Assembly (NCBI RefSeq): GCF_963664555.1
Contig: NZ_OY761461.1
Span: 62,001 to 126,000 of the forward strand
Direction of reading: 5' to 3'
Origin: Labilibaculum sp.
Lineage (GTDB): Bacteria > Bacteroidota > Bacteroidia > Bacteroidales > Marinifilaceae
Length of the DNA stretch: 64,000 nucleotides
Positions 51,885 to 62,037 of this stretch are shown here, piece after piece. Each line of letters opens with the position of its first letter. Position 1 is the first letter of the stretch. Position numbers and translations under genes: made by a program. The notes below the pieces were generated by a model. The model was not told the DNA's origin, ran no database searches, and saw nothing but the letters and a program-made list of their open reading frames with translations.

Positions 51885-52670
51885 CTATTTCAATTGATTT
51901 AAGAAATCGGTAACAGCTTTCCAATACTCTTCTCCGCCTTGCTGATTTTTCCACAAAGCACGGGAACCATGATGCCCGGCTCCTTCAGGAATAAACTGAA
52001 CCTGTTTTCCAAGTAATTTATGCTTTGCGAGCAAATCGGTCACACTCTTGGCCTCGCTGTTCGAACTGGTTAGAAACATGGGCTTTGCAAAATTTTCTAA
52101 TTTATCGACTAATGACCCTTTGGTTCCGGCCAGATAATTACCCGGACTAAAAGAGATTACTGCACTTACATCTTCCCGATCGGCAGCGATATACAATGCC
52201 AACGTTGAGGAATAGGAAGATCCCCACAAGATTACTTTCGAGGTGTATTCCTGAGTCAAATAATCGATAGCTGCAACAATGTCTGCTTCAGCATCCAGAT
52301 AATCGACTCCTTTTGCCGCTTTAAGAGCTCTTAAATAGGTTTCGTTCTGAGTGTTACCAATTGGCCCGCCCGAACGCTGATCAATCGCCAGGCAGTTAAA
52401 ACCCATCTCGTTTAATCGTTCGGCAACACCGGCATATTCAAATTTGTTGAATCGGGCCTGATGGCAAAGTAAAATAAACGGAGATGTCTCATCAATCTGA
52501 TACAAGTGAGCGCTAATCATCAATGAATCCAAAGATTCAAACTCAACCAATTCAGGATATCCGGCTTGTTCCTGTATTTCGGAAACGGGTGTTTCAGCTT
52601 TTTTAGAAGCCGGATTGCATGATGCCAATACCAAGCTTAAAGCGAACAGTAGTAAGAGAATATTTTTCAT
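51885..52670 (-). CDS. alpha/beta hydrolase lipoprotein
   Basis: 261-aa predicted lipoprotein: MKNILLLLFALSLVLASC is the signal with Cys18. Its alpha/beta-hydrolase core has the nucleophile in VILWGSSYSSTLA, ISFSPGNYLAGTKG and a late His in PEGAGHHGSR, resembling dienelactone hydrolase-like esterases. The ATG at 52670 starts the signal; a start at 52736 would put 22 residues before it. Substrate unknown. Confidence 0.75.
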   Translation of the reverse strand: MKNILLLLFALSLVLASCNPASKKAETPVSEIQEQAGYPELVEFESLDSLMISAHLYQIDETSPFILLCHQARFNKFEYAGVAERLNEMGFNCLAIDQRSGGPIGNTQNETYLRALKAAKGVDYLDAEADIVAAIDYLTQEYTSKVILWGSSYSSTLALYIAADREDVSAVISFSPGNYLAGTKGSLVDKLENFAKPMFLTSSNSEAKSVTDLLAKHKLLGKQVQFIPEGAGHHGSRALWKNQQGGEEYWKAVTDFLNQLK

Positions 52671-52732
52671 CAATATTAAGTCTAGTGTTTTTACTAATAG
52701 ATGATTAAATATAGGAATACCCTGATTGAAAA

Positions 52733-52975
52733 TCAACGGGCATTCTTTTTCCGATTGTATTCATCTTCGTTCAATTGATTTCCGTTTTTACAAATTGGAC
52801 AGTAGTGAATGTATCGCGTTTTTATTGGAAATACCGATATAAAGAACAAACTGGCATAAGTGGCATTCTTTTCCAATATCCATTTTGTTGTATTGTTGCA
52901 ATGATAACAATGCTCTTGATTATGGCATTGCTGCTGTTCTATTGTTTTATCGTTGGCTCCGAAAATGAAGATCAT
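52733..52975 (-). CDS. zinc-ribbon domain protein
   Basis: 80-aa protein with two Cys pairs (HCYHCNNTTKW at about residues 22-32, HYCPICKNG at about 57-65), giving a zinc-ribbon. The middle segment ATYASLFFISVFPIKTRYI matches small zinc-ribbon domain proteins of the phylum. Unknown function. It lies just downstream of the BrkB gene and upstream of the hydrolase. Confidence 0.7.
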   Translation of the reverse strand: MIFIFGANDKTIEQQQCHNQEHCYHCNNTTKWILEKNATYASLFFISVFPIKTRYIHYCPICKNGNQLNEDEYNRKKNAR

Positions 52976-53022
52976 GTGTCTTTGTGTTCTTTGTGATGAT
53001 TTTTATGTCTTTCTTAATATCC

Positions 53023-54393
53023 CTAGCTTTCCTTTAAGGTAAACTCCTTATCCAAATCAATATCCTTCAAAAATGTCTCTTGCTGACTCGATGAAACTGA
53101 ATTTCGGTAGTCCTGTAAAATAGATTTTAGTTCTACATATGTCTCGGTCTCCAAAACAGGAATCTTATCAGATCCTGTATTCTCCAAAATATCAATCACT
53201 TTATTTACCGACATGGTATTAATATCAAAAGCCGGATGGTATGCTATTTGTTTGTCTGTATCGGTTACTAATTCTGCTACCAATCGGGCATTTATCAAAT
53301 CGAAAAGAATTTCCCGTACCAAACGGATAGGCATCTGTAATCGATGAGAAATATCCTGCGAAAGCATTGGCACCTGATCCTTTTTAAAATTATGGATAAT
53401 TAAATGCAGAACATATATACTTAACAAGCGTTTGTAATCGTATGCTATTTCGGAGGTTTCTGTTTCGTACTCGTAATTTTCAACATTCTGCTCAGCAAAC
53501 GAAATTTCTGCGCCCAACAAAACCACCAACCAACTCATCTGCAACCACATTAAAAATAGCGGCAAGGCGGCAAAACTACCGTAAACAGCATTATAGGTTG
53601 TAACCATCCCCTGAAACTCGATGTACAAAACCTGAAATAGTTGATAAATTGTACCGGCAATAACTCCCGCCAGCAATCCCGACTTAAATTTCACATGCGT
53701 ATTCGGCATAAAAGTGTACAGCATGGTAAATAGGATCCATACCAAAAAATAAGGAGTTAAATTAATCAGAAAACTAAGATATGGCCCAACTGCCTCCATT
53801 AAAGTATTGCCTTGGGTTACCTGTTTAATCATGGTTTTTAAGAAAACTGTTGCTCCACTGGAGCCAATTAGTAAAATGGGTGCAAAAATCATGATCGCAG
53901 TGTAATCACTGAACCTGCGCCCCCAGGTTCTCCCCTTCTTTATTCGCCAAACATCGTTAAACGATTCCTCGATATTGGTTAAAACCTTTAATACCGACCA
54001 AAACAAGATGACAAATCCCAATCCCGCTACCAATGATCCTTTTGTATTGATCAGCATCTTGTTCGCAAACTCAATCAGCCAGTTCAAAACTTCTTCCTGA
54101 CCGGAAAGATTCGCTATCAGCTCCTTCTCTAGCTTCTGTTCCAAATCGAATCCTTTGGCAATTCCAAAACCCATAGCCAAAACAGGCACCACTGATAAAA
54201 TGGAATAAAAAGTTAAGGCAGATGCCCGCAATTGACATTTGTCTTCGTAAAAACCTTTAATAGCCAAAAGGTAAATTCGTAATTGCCGAATTAAAAAATA
54301 ACGAGGTCCGGACAATTCTTTTAAGCGCATGTTCCATACTCCACGACTCAAAAAATTCATTACGATATCGAAATAATTACGAAGACTCTTCAT
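53023..54393 (-). CDS. YihY/BrkB family inner-membrane protein
   Basis: 456-aa protein: N-terminal cytosolic stretch (about 1-45), a YihY/BrkB membrane domain with about six helices (about 50-300; LRASALTFYSILSVVPVLAMGFGIAKGF and NAVYGSFAALPLFLMWLQMSWLVVLLGAEISFA), and a C-terminal soluble winged-helix-like part (about 340-440). Family function uncertain (transport or envelope assembly). Confidence 0.85.
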   Translation of the reverse strand: MKSLRNYFDIVMNFLSRGVWNMRLKELSGPRYFLIRQLRIYLLAIKGFYEDKCQLRASALTFYSILSVVPVLAMGFGIAKGFDLEQKLEKELIANLSGQEEVLNWLIEFANKMLINTKGSLVAGLGFVILFWSVLKVLTNIEESFNDVWRIKKGRTWGRRFSDYTAIMIFAPILLIGSSGATVFLKTMIKQVTQGNTLMEAVGPYLSFLINLTPYFLVWILFTMLYTFMPNTHVKFKSGLLAGVIAGTIYQLFQVLYIEFQGMVTTYNAVYGSFAALPLFLMWLQMSWLVVLLGAEISFAEQNVENYEYETETSEIAYDYKRLLSIYVLHLIIHNFKKDQVPMLSQDISHRLQMPIRLVREILFDLINARLVAELVTDTDKQIAYHPAFDINTMSVNKVIDILENTGSDKIPVLETETYVELKSILQDYRNSVSSSQQETFLKDIDLDKEFTLKES

Positions 54394-54574
54394 TTCTTGC
54401 TTTTTATTAACTGATTTATGAGTTCGAATTTACATAAAAGGCAAAGATTTACCAATAATTTCAAAATCCTGCCATCTGATTGATTCAAAAAAAGCAAAAA
54501 ATCTTTTTCTATTAAGAAATCATCTTCCCTTTTTTTAAGTTTGTAAGAACTAAGCTTACTTCTTATCTCTCATC

Positions 54575-55258
54575 ATGAAAAAAGAAATTCTAATTATTGA
54601 AGATGACCTTTCCTTGCAAAAAATCTTAGCTGATTATCTTTCAGGTTGTGGATTTCAATGTACTTGTGTGGAGCTGATTAAGGATGGCAAATCTCTTTTC
54701 GATAAAAAGTTTTTCCATATTGTACTTCTTGATTTGGGACTTCCCGATGGTGAAGGATTGGATTGCATCTCTTTTATCAAATCAATTTGGTCCGATACAG
54801 GTGTGATCATCATTTCAGCCCGCGATAAGCTGGAAGACCGGGTTGATGGTCTAAATTTAGGTGCTGATGACTACTTAGTTAAACCATTTCATCTTTCAGA
54901 ACTCAATGCAAGAATCAATGCGCTTTTGCGCAGAAACTTCCAAGCAGAAAATCAGCTGTTAAGCTTTGGCGAATTGGAAATTGATACTCGTTCCAATCAA
55001 GTGAAAATTAGGAACGAACAAGTAGATTTTAGCCGAAAAGAATTTGATTTGCTCCTGTATTTTATCGAAAACAAAAATAGAGTTCTTACTAAAGAGAGCT
55101 TGTTTGAACATGTGTGGGGCGAAAACCCGGTTTTTATGGATAACTCCGATTTTATTTACACGCACATCAACCGACTCCGGAAAAAAATCAAAAATTATAC
55201 CGGAGAAAATTACATTAAAACTGTTCATGGCTTTGGCTATAAATTAGATAACCGCTAA
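54575..55258 (+). CDS. OmpR-family response regulator
   Basis: 227-aa regulator: receiver domain (about 1-118) with the phospho-acceptor Asp in IVLLDLGLPDGEG, Lys in LVKPFHL, and a C-terminal OmpR winged helix (about 128-225; FSRKEFDLLLYFIENKNRVLTKESLFEHVWG, SDFIYTHINRLRKKI). It starts an operon: the kinase gene begins 3 bp later. Its likely targets are the membrane/LPS-modification genes that follow. Confidence 0.95.
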   Translation: MKKEILIIEDDLSLQKILADYLSGCGFQCTCVELIKDGKSLFDKKFFHIVLLDLGLPDGEGLDCISFIKSIWSDTGVIIISARDKLEDRVDGLNLGADDYLVKPFHLSELNARINALLRRNFQAENQLLSFGELEIDTRSNQVKIRNEQVDFSRKEFDLLLYFIENKNRVLTKESLFEHVWGENPVFMDNSDFIYTHINRLRKKIKNYTGENYIKTVHGFGYKLDNR

Positions 55259-55261
55259 AAA

Positions 55262-56518
55262 ATGAAACTCTTAACTAAAATAAACAGATCCTATTTCAAA
55301 TATGGTATTCTGGTATTTCTAATAGCTGATTTTGTTATCATTGCAATGAGCAATTACTTTTTAAAAGAAGAAATTGACCAGCAATTGCGTCTTGAAGCAA
55401 CAGAAATTTTTGAAGTGCTAAAGGAAAAAGGAAAATTTCAGAGCATTTATCCTACGGATATAGTTACTCCCATTTCTTCCTCTGAAATTAGAGCTAATAG
55501 TAAGAAGGACACATTGATTTTGGACTTGTACCAGAATGAACTAACTCCCTATAGAGAATTCACAAGCTATCAATCCATTAATGAAAAACATTATCGAATT
55601 ACAACACGGCAAATGCTGATGGAGTTCGATGACATTCTCACAATCTTCACCACCCTTATATCCAGTGTATTATTTTTAATTTTCATTGGCTTACTGCTGT
55701 TTACACATAGGTTGAATACCTCCCTTTGGAAAATTTTTAATGACAATGTTGAGAAAATAAAATTTTATTCCTTAACCCCTCCATCAAAATTGGAATTGAC
55801 AGCTACCGGAATTGATGAATTTGACGCTTTAAACCAAGTGCTTTCGATGATGTCGAGCCGTTTGGAAAAGGATTACACAGCAACTAAGGAATTCTCCGCC
55901 AATGCTGCCCACGAATTTCAGACTCCTCTTGCTGTTATCCGAAATAAATGCGAAAACTTATTTTCAGACTCAAATTTAAATGAGAACACAATCAAAACAA
56001 TACGGGAAATATACCTTTCTACAGATAAACTTTCAGGCATTACCAAAGCACTGCTCCTGCTTGCAAAAATTGACCACGGACAATTCAATGAGAGAGATCA
56101 TGTTTCTTTGAATCAAATTTTCAACTATTGGATGAGTTCATTTCAGGATGTAATACAAGATAGAAACTTACTGGTTACGATTTCTGCTGCGGACAATTGC
56201 CAATTGCTAATGGACAAAAGGTTAGCGAACCTTTTGATCCAAAATATTTTTGTAAATGCCATAAAACACAGTAAGAATGGTGAAGAAATATCGATTTATC
56301 TAGCTAAAGATTATTTTACAATCACCAATTCAGGCGAACAAGCCATTAACCAACCCGAGATGATCTTTAATCGGTTTTACACGGAAAGCCAAAATATTGG
56401 ATCAACAGGAATTGGTTTGGCTATTGTGAAAAAAATAGCAGACCATTACAAAATTAATATCGATTATTCATTTAAGGATTTTAAACACTTATTTACATTC
56501 AAATTACAGAATTGTTAG
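55262..56518 (+). CDS. sensor histidine kinase
   Basis: 418-aa HK: transmembrane helices (about 10-32 and 126-148) flank a short periplasmic region, then a cytosolic linker and catalytic part. The dimerisation and phosphorylation motif is FSANAAHEFQTPLAVIRNKCENL (phospho-His in HEFQTP). ATPase motifs are visible as NLLIQNIFVNAIKHSKNG (N-box) and GSTGIGLAIVKKI (G-box). Pairs with the OmpR-type regulator upstream. Confidence 0.95.
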   Translation: MKLLTKINRSYFKYGILVFLIADFVIIAMSNYFLKEEIDQQLRLEATEIFEVLKEKGKFQSIYPTDIVTPISSSEIRANSKKDTLILDLYQNELTPYREFTSYQSINEKHYRITTRQMLMEFDDILTIFTTLISSVLFLIFIGLLLFTHRLNTSLWKIFNDNVEKIKFYSLTPPSKLELTATGIDEFDALNQVLSMMSSRLEKDYTATKEFSANAAHEFQTPLAVIRNKCENLFSDSNLNENTIKTIREIYLSTDKLSGITKALLLLAKIDHGQFNERDHVSLNQIFNYWMSSFQDVIQDRNLLVTISAADNCQLLMDKRLANLLIQNIFVNAIKHSKNGEEISIYLAKDYFTITNSGEQAINQPEMIFNRFYTESQNIGSTGIGLAIVKKIADHYKINIDYSFKDFKHLFTFKLQNC

Positions 56519-56569
56519 CTTTTTGTTAGAATCAGGTTGTTTTTTTGACTCGTATTAATTTAATAAAAT

Positions 56570-58480
56570 ATGAAGTTCAAAAATATCCTGCGTAGTCGAT
56601 TTGGTGGTCTTGTACTGTTTGGTTTTATTTTCCTTGCCATTTCTTTTCTGATCCGAACAATTCTTTTAATTACTGATTTCCAGAATGTAGATCTAAACTT
56701 TATTCGGTTTGTTCAAATTTACAGCATAGGCTTATTTTACGATCTGGTTGCCATTTCCTATTTTATCATTCCTTTTACATTCTATTTGCTTTTAATTCCT
56801 GATAAAATATTTAACTCCAAAATCCATCGCTGGATTTCTTATGTATTTTTTATTGTAACTATTGGAATTCTTGTTTTTTCGGGAATTGGAGAATGGTTTT
56901 TTTGGGAAGAATTTAGCGTGCGATACAACTTTATTGCTGTTGACTATCTGGTTTACACCCACGAAGTTATTTCCAATATTCGGGAGTCCTATCCAATGCC
57001 TGCTATTCTATTAGGTATGTTATTGGTTTCAGGAGGAATTTTTGCTCTTGTTAAAAAGAATTTCGACCATAGTGTCAATTCAGAATCCCGATTCGTTAAA
57101 CGTCTTACTACATGTGTTATTTTGTGGATGTTCCCACTTGCAGCATTCTACACAATCAATAAAAGCTCAGCAGAAATTACCGAAAACACTTATTCCAATG
57201 AGTTGGCTCACAATGGAATCTATCAAATTTTCTCGGCCTTTCGAAACAACGAACTGAATTACAATTCCTTTTATCAATCAATCGATGATAAAGAGGCTTT
57301 TACAAACCTTCGAAAGTTGATAAAAACCTCAAACAGTGAATTTACAAGTGAGAATATTTTTGATGTAAGCCGAAAAATTACTTATCCGGGCGAAGATCAG
57401 AAGTACAATGTAATGCTGATCACCGTTGAAAGTTTGAGTGGTTCTTTTTTCACCCGATTCGGAGGAAAAGACAATATTACACCCAACATGGATACAATTG
57501 CTCAGAAATCGCTTTTTTTCACCAATTTTTACGCAACAGGTACACGTACAGTTCGTGGAATGGAAGCACTGACTCTCTCCTTACCGCCAACACCGGGGTT
57601 TTCGATTGTTAAACGTCCAAAAAACGAAGGCATGTTTACCCTTGGAAATATATTAAGCTCAAAAGGTTATAACTCAAACTTTATTTATGCCGGAAACGGT
57701 TATTTTGATAATATGAACTATTTCTTTGGAAACAACGGATACAATGTTGTTGATCGAAAAAACTTCCTGGACAGTGAAATTACATTTGAAAATGCCTGGG
57801 GTGTTTGCGACGAAGACCTGTTTGCGAAAGCATGTCAGGTGGCCGACAGTAGTTATAAGGCAGGAAAACCTTTTCATAATTTTATCATGACAACATCCAA
57901 TCATCGTCCATATACGTATCCTGATTCAAAAATTGATATTCCATCACATACAGGAAGAAACGGTGCTGTTAAGTATACTGACTTTGCCATTGCTAAATTT
58001 CTTCGCGAAGCAAAAAATCACGAATGGTTCAAGAAAACTATTTTTGTGATTGTTGCAGACCATTGTGCTTCAAGTGCAGGAAAAACATCTCTTCCGGTAA
58101 ATAAATATCACATTCCGCTTATTATTTACGCTCCAAATATTATTCAGCCATCCGAAAACAATACACTGGCCTCTCAAATTGATTTTGCTCCGACTATTCT
58201 GGGGCTTTTAAATATGGATTACACCTCCAAATTTTTTGGCAAAGATATTCTTTTAGAAAACCCAAACCGGGCATTAATCGGCACTTATCAGAAAATTGGT
58301 TTGTTACAAAACGATCAGCTAATCGTTCAATTGCCTGTAAAACGAACCGAATCCTTTAAAATATCCGGAGAAGAACAAGACGCGGAACAAATTAATCCGA
58401 CCGAATTAAAGGATGCAATTACTTACTATCAAACAGCCAGTTATCTTTTTCACAATAAAAAATATTCTTTTAAAGACTAA
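56570..58480 (+). CDS. LTA-synthase/sulfatase-family membrane phosphotransferase
   Basis: 636-aa protein: about five N-terminal transmembrane helices (1-200) and a periplasmic sulfatase-fold domain (about 280-560). The LtaS-type start of the domain is MLITVESLSGSFFTRFGG, followed by TGTRTVRGMEALTLSLPPTPGFS, which holds the Thr nucleophile region, and VADHCASSAGK near the end. Likely transfers a phospho-head group to lipid A or a glycan, as in EptA/LtaS-like enzymes. It follows the two-component genes by 51 bp. Confidence 0.8.
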   Translation: MKFKNILRSRFGGLVLFGFIFLAISFLIRTILLITDFQNVDLNFIRFVQIYSIGLFYDLVAISYFIIPFTFYLLLIPDKIFNSKIHRWISYVFFIVTIGILVFSGIGEWFFWEEFSVRYNFIAVDYLVYTHEVISNIRESYPMPAILLGMLLVSGGIFALVKKNFDHSVNSESRFVKRLTTCVILWMFPLAAFYTINKSSAEITENTYSNELAHNGIYQIFSAFRNNELNYNSFYQSIDDKEAFTNLRKLIKTSNSEFTSENIFDVSRKITYPGEDQKYNVMLITVESLSGSFFTRFGGKDNITPNMDTIAQKSLFFTNFYATGTRTVRGMEALTLSLPPTPGFSIVKRPKNEGMFTLGNILSSKGYNSNFIYAGNGYFDNMNYFFGNNGYNVVDRKNFLDSEITFENAWGVCDEDLFAKACQVADSSYKAGKPFHNFIMTTSNHRPYTYPDSKIDIPSHTGRNGAVKYTDFAIAKFLREAKNHEWFKKTIFVIVADHCASSAGKTSLPVNKYHIPLIIYAPNIIQPSENNTLASQIDFAPTILGLLNMDYTSKFFGKDILLENPNRALIGTYQKIGLLQNDQLIVQLPVKRTESFKISGEEQDAEQINPTELKDAITYYQTASYLFHNKKYSFKD

Positions 58481-58826
58481 AAAACCTTATACACAAAATT
58501 GGCGTTGTTCTGCAAAACTAATTTTGAAACACCTTAAAAAGGCTAAATAAAAATGAATGGATTCCCTAATAATACAACCTCTGTGGTTGTATTATCAGCT
58601 CCTAAATTTAAGAATGTCCCGTTTCCTCTTTTTAAGTCTCGGCAAAAATTTCACTTTTACAAGTAAAGAAACCATCCCGTCCTGTTATATTTTTACTTAT
58701 TTCAATCAAAAAGTACACATTCAATTCATATCTTTGAAAAATTTATATTTAGAAAAAGTGTATTATTTGTATTGTTATTTGTTTGGCAATGCTTATAACC
58801 ACTACCAATTCGTTAAACCAAACTTA
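58481..58826. other. 346-bp leader before GT2 gene, with hairpin
   Basis: AT-rich region. A perfect 11-bp inverted repeat (arms AATAATACAACC-like at 58569-58579 and GGTTGTATTAT at 58585-58595; 5-nt loop) without a T-tail could be a leader hairpin. An upstream in-frame ATG at 58557 exists but the coding sequence there does not look like the family. Confidence 0.5.
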
Positions 58827-59555
58827 ATGAGCCAGCAAGAAAAAGAATTCGAATTAACGATCATTGTTCCCGTTTTTAACGAGGAAGATAACATGCAGCG
58901 TGTAAAAGAGGAATTTACAGCCTATTTTGCCAGTTCAAAATATGCCTCAAAAGTACTTTTTGTGAACGATGGTTCATCTGATGGAAGTCAAAAAATGATT
59001 GAGGAGATTTGTAAGATTTCTGATCGTTTTTCTTATTTGGAATTGAATAAAAATCATGGTTTAAGTGCCGCCATTAAAGCTGGTTTTGATAACACAACAA
59101 CACCATTTGTTGGCTACATCGATTCGGATCTTCAAACAACACCTTTCGACTTTGATTTGTTGATGGAACATCGAAATGAATTTGCTTTGGTAACCGGTGT
59201 TCGTCAAAACCGCAAAGACAGCTTTGTAAAAAACATGAGCTCAAAAATTGCAAATGGATTTCGCCGTTACATGACTAAGGATACCGCTGAAGATACTGGT
59301 TGCCCCTTAAAAATAATGAAAACAGAATACGCTAAAAAAATGCCTTTCTTTACAGGAATGCACCGTTTTATACCAGCCTTAATCATGCTGCAGGAAGGTG
59401 AAATAAAACAAATTCCGGTACGTCATTTCCCACGGATTGCGGGCGAAGCCAAATACCATCTTTTCAACCGTTTGGTTGGCCCTTTTAAAGATTGTTTCGC
59501 TTATCGCTGGATGAAAAAACGTTACATTAATTACGAAGTTATTTCTCGTAACTAA
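58827..59555 (+). CDS. family-2 glycosyltransferase (polyprenol-phosphate sugar transferase-like)
   Basis: 242-aa GT2 enzyme (GT-A fold). The nucleotide-binding start is FELTIIVPVFNEEDNMQRV. Others are FVNDGSSDGSQKMIEEI, a DSDLQTTPFDFDLL (DxD-type) motif and a late H-RFIPALIMLQEG segment, as in ArnC/DPM1-like polyprenol-phosphate glycosyltransferases. No long C-terminal membrane helices, so it resembles the short type. The ATG at 58827 gives the family start. Precedes the LAB_N-like gene with a 1-bp overlap (TAATG). Confidence 0.85.
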   Translation: MSQQEKEFELTIIVPVFNEEDNMQRVKEEFTAYFASSKYASKVLFVNDGSSDGSQKMIEEICKISDRFSYLELNKNHGLSAAIKAGFDNTTTPFVGYIDSDLQTTPFDFDLLMEHRNEFALVTGVRQNRKDSFVKNMSSKIANGFRRYMTKDTAEDTGCPLKIMKTEYAKKMPFFTGMHRFIPALIMLQEGEIKQIPVRHFPRIAGEAKYHLFNRLVGPFKDCFAYRWMKKRYINYEVISRN

Positions 59556-60190
59556 TGGATAGCATTTATATTTACGCCATTGGTTTTTTTGCACAAGCTC
59601 TGTTTTCAGCACGGTTAATTGTGCAGTGGGTGAAATCTGAAAAAGCCGGAAAAGCCTTATCCCCGGTATTATTTTGGCAAATCAGTATTTTAGCTTCGTG
59701 GATGCTGTTTATTTACGGCTTGCTGCGCGATGATTTTGCCATTATTATGGGACAGGTGATTGCTTATTCCATTTACATCCGAAATCTGCACATTCAGAAC
59801 AATTGGAAAACCTTGCCAATGTTAACGAGGCTAATTGCCATAATAACTCCTGTTGTTGTTTTATCCTTCATGCTTAAAAACTGGGGATATCACTACCAGC
59901 AATTATTTAAGAACGATGATATTCCAACTCTTCTTTTAATTTGGGGTGTGGCAGGACAAATTACCTTTACTTTCCATTTTGTTTACCAATGGATCTACTC
60001 TGAACGCAAAGGAGAATCGGTACTTCCTATGGGCTTTTGGGTGATCAGCATCATCGGATCCATCATGATCTTATCCTATGCTCTTTACCGAAAAGATCCT
60101 GTTCTTTTTCTTGGTCAGGGTTTTGGGATGTTGGTTTACTGCAGAAACATAGTACTTATTCGAAAACAATCTCACAAGTTAAATCACTAA
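59555..60190 (+). CDS. lipid-A-disaccharide synthase N-terminal domain-like membrane protein
   Basis: 211-aa membrane protein with two LAB_N-type units (about residues 1-75 and 115-205): FFAQALFSARLIVQWVKSEK and ITFTFHFVYQWIYSERKGESVLP share the pattern of the LpxB-associated N-terminal domain (PF07578-like). Standalone versions accompany polyprenol-phosphate sugar transferases and ArnT-like enzymes, perhaps as flippase-like partners; that is inference. Starts inside the preceding stop codon. Confidence 0.8.
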   Translation: MDSIYIYAIGFFAQALFSARLIVQWVKSEKAGKALSPVLFWQISILASWMLFIYGLLRDDFAIIMGQVIAYSIYIRNLHIQNNWKTLPMLTRLIAIITPVVVLSFMLKNWGYHYQQLFKNDDIPTLLLIWGVAGQITFTFHFVYQWIYSERKGESVLPMGFWVISIIGSIMILSYALYRKDPVLFLGQGFGMLVYCRNIVLIRKQSHKLNH

Positions 60191-60202
60191 ACTCAGATTA
60201 AA

Positions 60203-61861
60203 ATGATTCAACGATATCTGTTTGAGAACAAAACTTCTGTTCATATTTTATTTTTATTAGTGGTTTGCTACTTTGCATTCTTCTTTGCCAACAGTAGTTT
60301 TTTTGTGAATATCATGGAAGCACGAAACTTTGTGACTGCCCGTGAAATGATTGAAAAAGGAAATTGGCTGGTGCCTACAATGAATGGCGAATTACGATTG
60401 GCTAAACCACCTCTTCCAACATGGATTACAGCAGTATTTGGAAGCTGGTTTGGAATCGAAAATATAAGCATGCTTCGATTTCCTGCTGCAATGGTTAGCT
60501 CCATCATGGTGATTTTGATGTATTTTTTCACTATCTCATTAAATAAAAACAGAATAGCCGCTTTGTGCAATAGTCTTGTCTTGGCATCAAGTTTCTATAT
60601 CGTGTATATGGGAAGAACAGGAACCTGGGATATTTACTGTCATAGTTTTATGCTTGGTGCTATTCTCTTTTTACACAAAGCCTGGAAAACTGAAGATAAA
60701 AATTGGGGGTTATTTGCAGCAGCAGGTATCTTTTGGGGTTTATCTTTCTTAAGTAAAGGACCTGTCGCATTTTTTGCCGTTCTAATTCCATTTTTAATCG
60801 CCTATTCGTGGGTATACAAAGGAAAAGTAATTCTACAAAAATGGCAGCCGCTTTTATTAGCCATTGGAATATTTATTGTGATCAGCTTTTGGTGGCCTGC
60901 TTTTATCTCTCTGGTTCACGCTGATGAAGCTGCCGCAATTGCTAAGCTGGAATCCGGTTCCTGGATGAACCGCCATGTCCGTCCGTTTTATTACTATTGG
61001 AATTTCCCTATTCAATCAGGAATCTGGACATTAATTATTTTCTCTGCATTGATTTTTCCTTATGCCTTTAAACGATTCGAAGCAAAAAAAGAATACAAAT
61101 TTGCACTGATCTGGACCATCACGTCTGTTGTCTTACTTTCTTTAATTCCGGAAAAAAAAGACAGGTACCTGCTTCCAGTATTGATCCCAAGTGCTTTATT
61201 GGCTGGTCAATTGATTCAACACTTATTTCAGGTTTTCAAAAACGAAACGGCCGACAAATGGGATAAGCTCATTTGGGGAGCTAACCTCTGGTTAATTGCC
61301 ATTGTTGCTCTTGTAATGCCTGTTGGAGTTTTCATCTTTTTCTATCAGGATCAACAAATATCCTTGCTGACATTTATTCTCTTTTCTCTTCTTTCCGAAG
61401 GAATCTTTCTGTTATTGCTGATGGCATGGAAAAACAAAAACATTCTAAACTTTGTTTTTGGAATGATTTGTCTGATGGCAATTACTGAAGTGTTTATAAT
61501 TCCAAACACCAGTAACTTACAAAACCGAAATCATAAATTTAAAAATATCCGTGAAGCCCGAAACATAGAATCAATAAAAGACTTAAATCTATACAGTATT
61601 GGGAAAGAGGAATTTAGAATTGAATTGGTTTGGGAAATAGGACGAGAAGTAAAGTCGTGGAATACCGAAGAATTGAATGAATTTCCTAAAGAAAAATCAT
61701 TTGTTGTCTTCTCCTCTGAAAATCCAAAGGAATTGTTCTCCGACTTACAACTTCAAAATATGGAGTTTGAAACATTAGATTATTACGACTACAATCGTCA
61801 ACCCAAAGGAAACAAACGGTACTTTCAAAAGTACATGACTCTTATTAAGGTCCTTCAATAA
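60203..61861 (+). CDS. ArnT-like family-39 glycosyltransferase
   Basis: 552-aa polytopic membrane glycosyltransferase, GT39/ArnT type. The periplasmic-loop motif is MEARNFVTAREMIEKGNWLV followed by GELRLAKPPLPTWITAVFGSW, and a later SFLSKGPVAFFAVLIPFL is typical. It moves a sugar (in ArnT, 4-amino-4-deoxy-L-arabinose) from undecaprenyl phosphate to lipid A or another envelope acceptor; here the sugar is unknown. It follows GT2 and LAB_N-like genes, as in arn-type clusters. Confidence 0.85.
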   Translation: MIQRYLFENKTSVHILFLLVVCYFAFFFANSSFFVNIMEARNFVTAREMIEKGNWLVPTMNGELRLAKPPLPTWITAVFGSWFGIENISMLRFPAAMVSSIMVILMYFFTISLNKNRIAALCNSLVLASSFYIVYMGRTGTWDIYCHSFMLGAILFLHKAWKTEDKNWGLFAAAGIFWGLSFLSKGPVAFFAVLIPFLIAYSWVYKGKVILQKWQPLLLAIGIFIVISFWWPAFISLVHADEAAAIAKLESGSWMNRHVRPFYYYWNFPIQSGIWTLIIFSALIFPYAFKRFEAKKEYKFALIWTITSVVLLSLIPEKKDRYLLPVLIPSALLAGQLIQHLFQVFKNETADKWDKLIWGANLWLIAIVALVMPVGVFIFFYQDQQISLLTFILFSLLSEGIFLLLLMAWKNKNILNFVFGMICLMAITEVFIIPNTSNLQNRNHKFKNIREARNIESIKDLNLYSIGKEEFRIELVWEIGREVKSWNTEELNEFPKEKSFVVFSSENPKELFSDLQLQNMEFETLDYYDYNRQPKGNKRYFQKYMTLIKVLQ

Positions 61862-62037
61862 ATACTATTAGTTAAAAAAACCTAAGATTTCAGGCGAAAA
61901 AAGCCATCTTTCATGATTATAGAATAGCTTTGTTTTTACTTGTAAGTTAATTCTTCAATTGTTGAAGATCATTGATCTGTATTTATCCAATTTTGATCCA
62001 CACTTTTGAATCAAAATAAAAAACAAGTCAGAAGTAT

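Noticed and set aside
58557..58826. N-terminal extension of the GT2 gene
   Set aside because: The extra 90 residues do not match the GT2 family; the ATG at 58827 gives the expected start.
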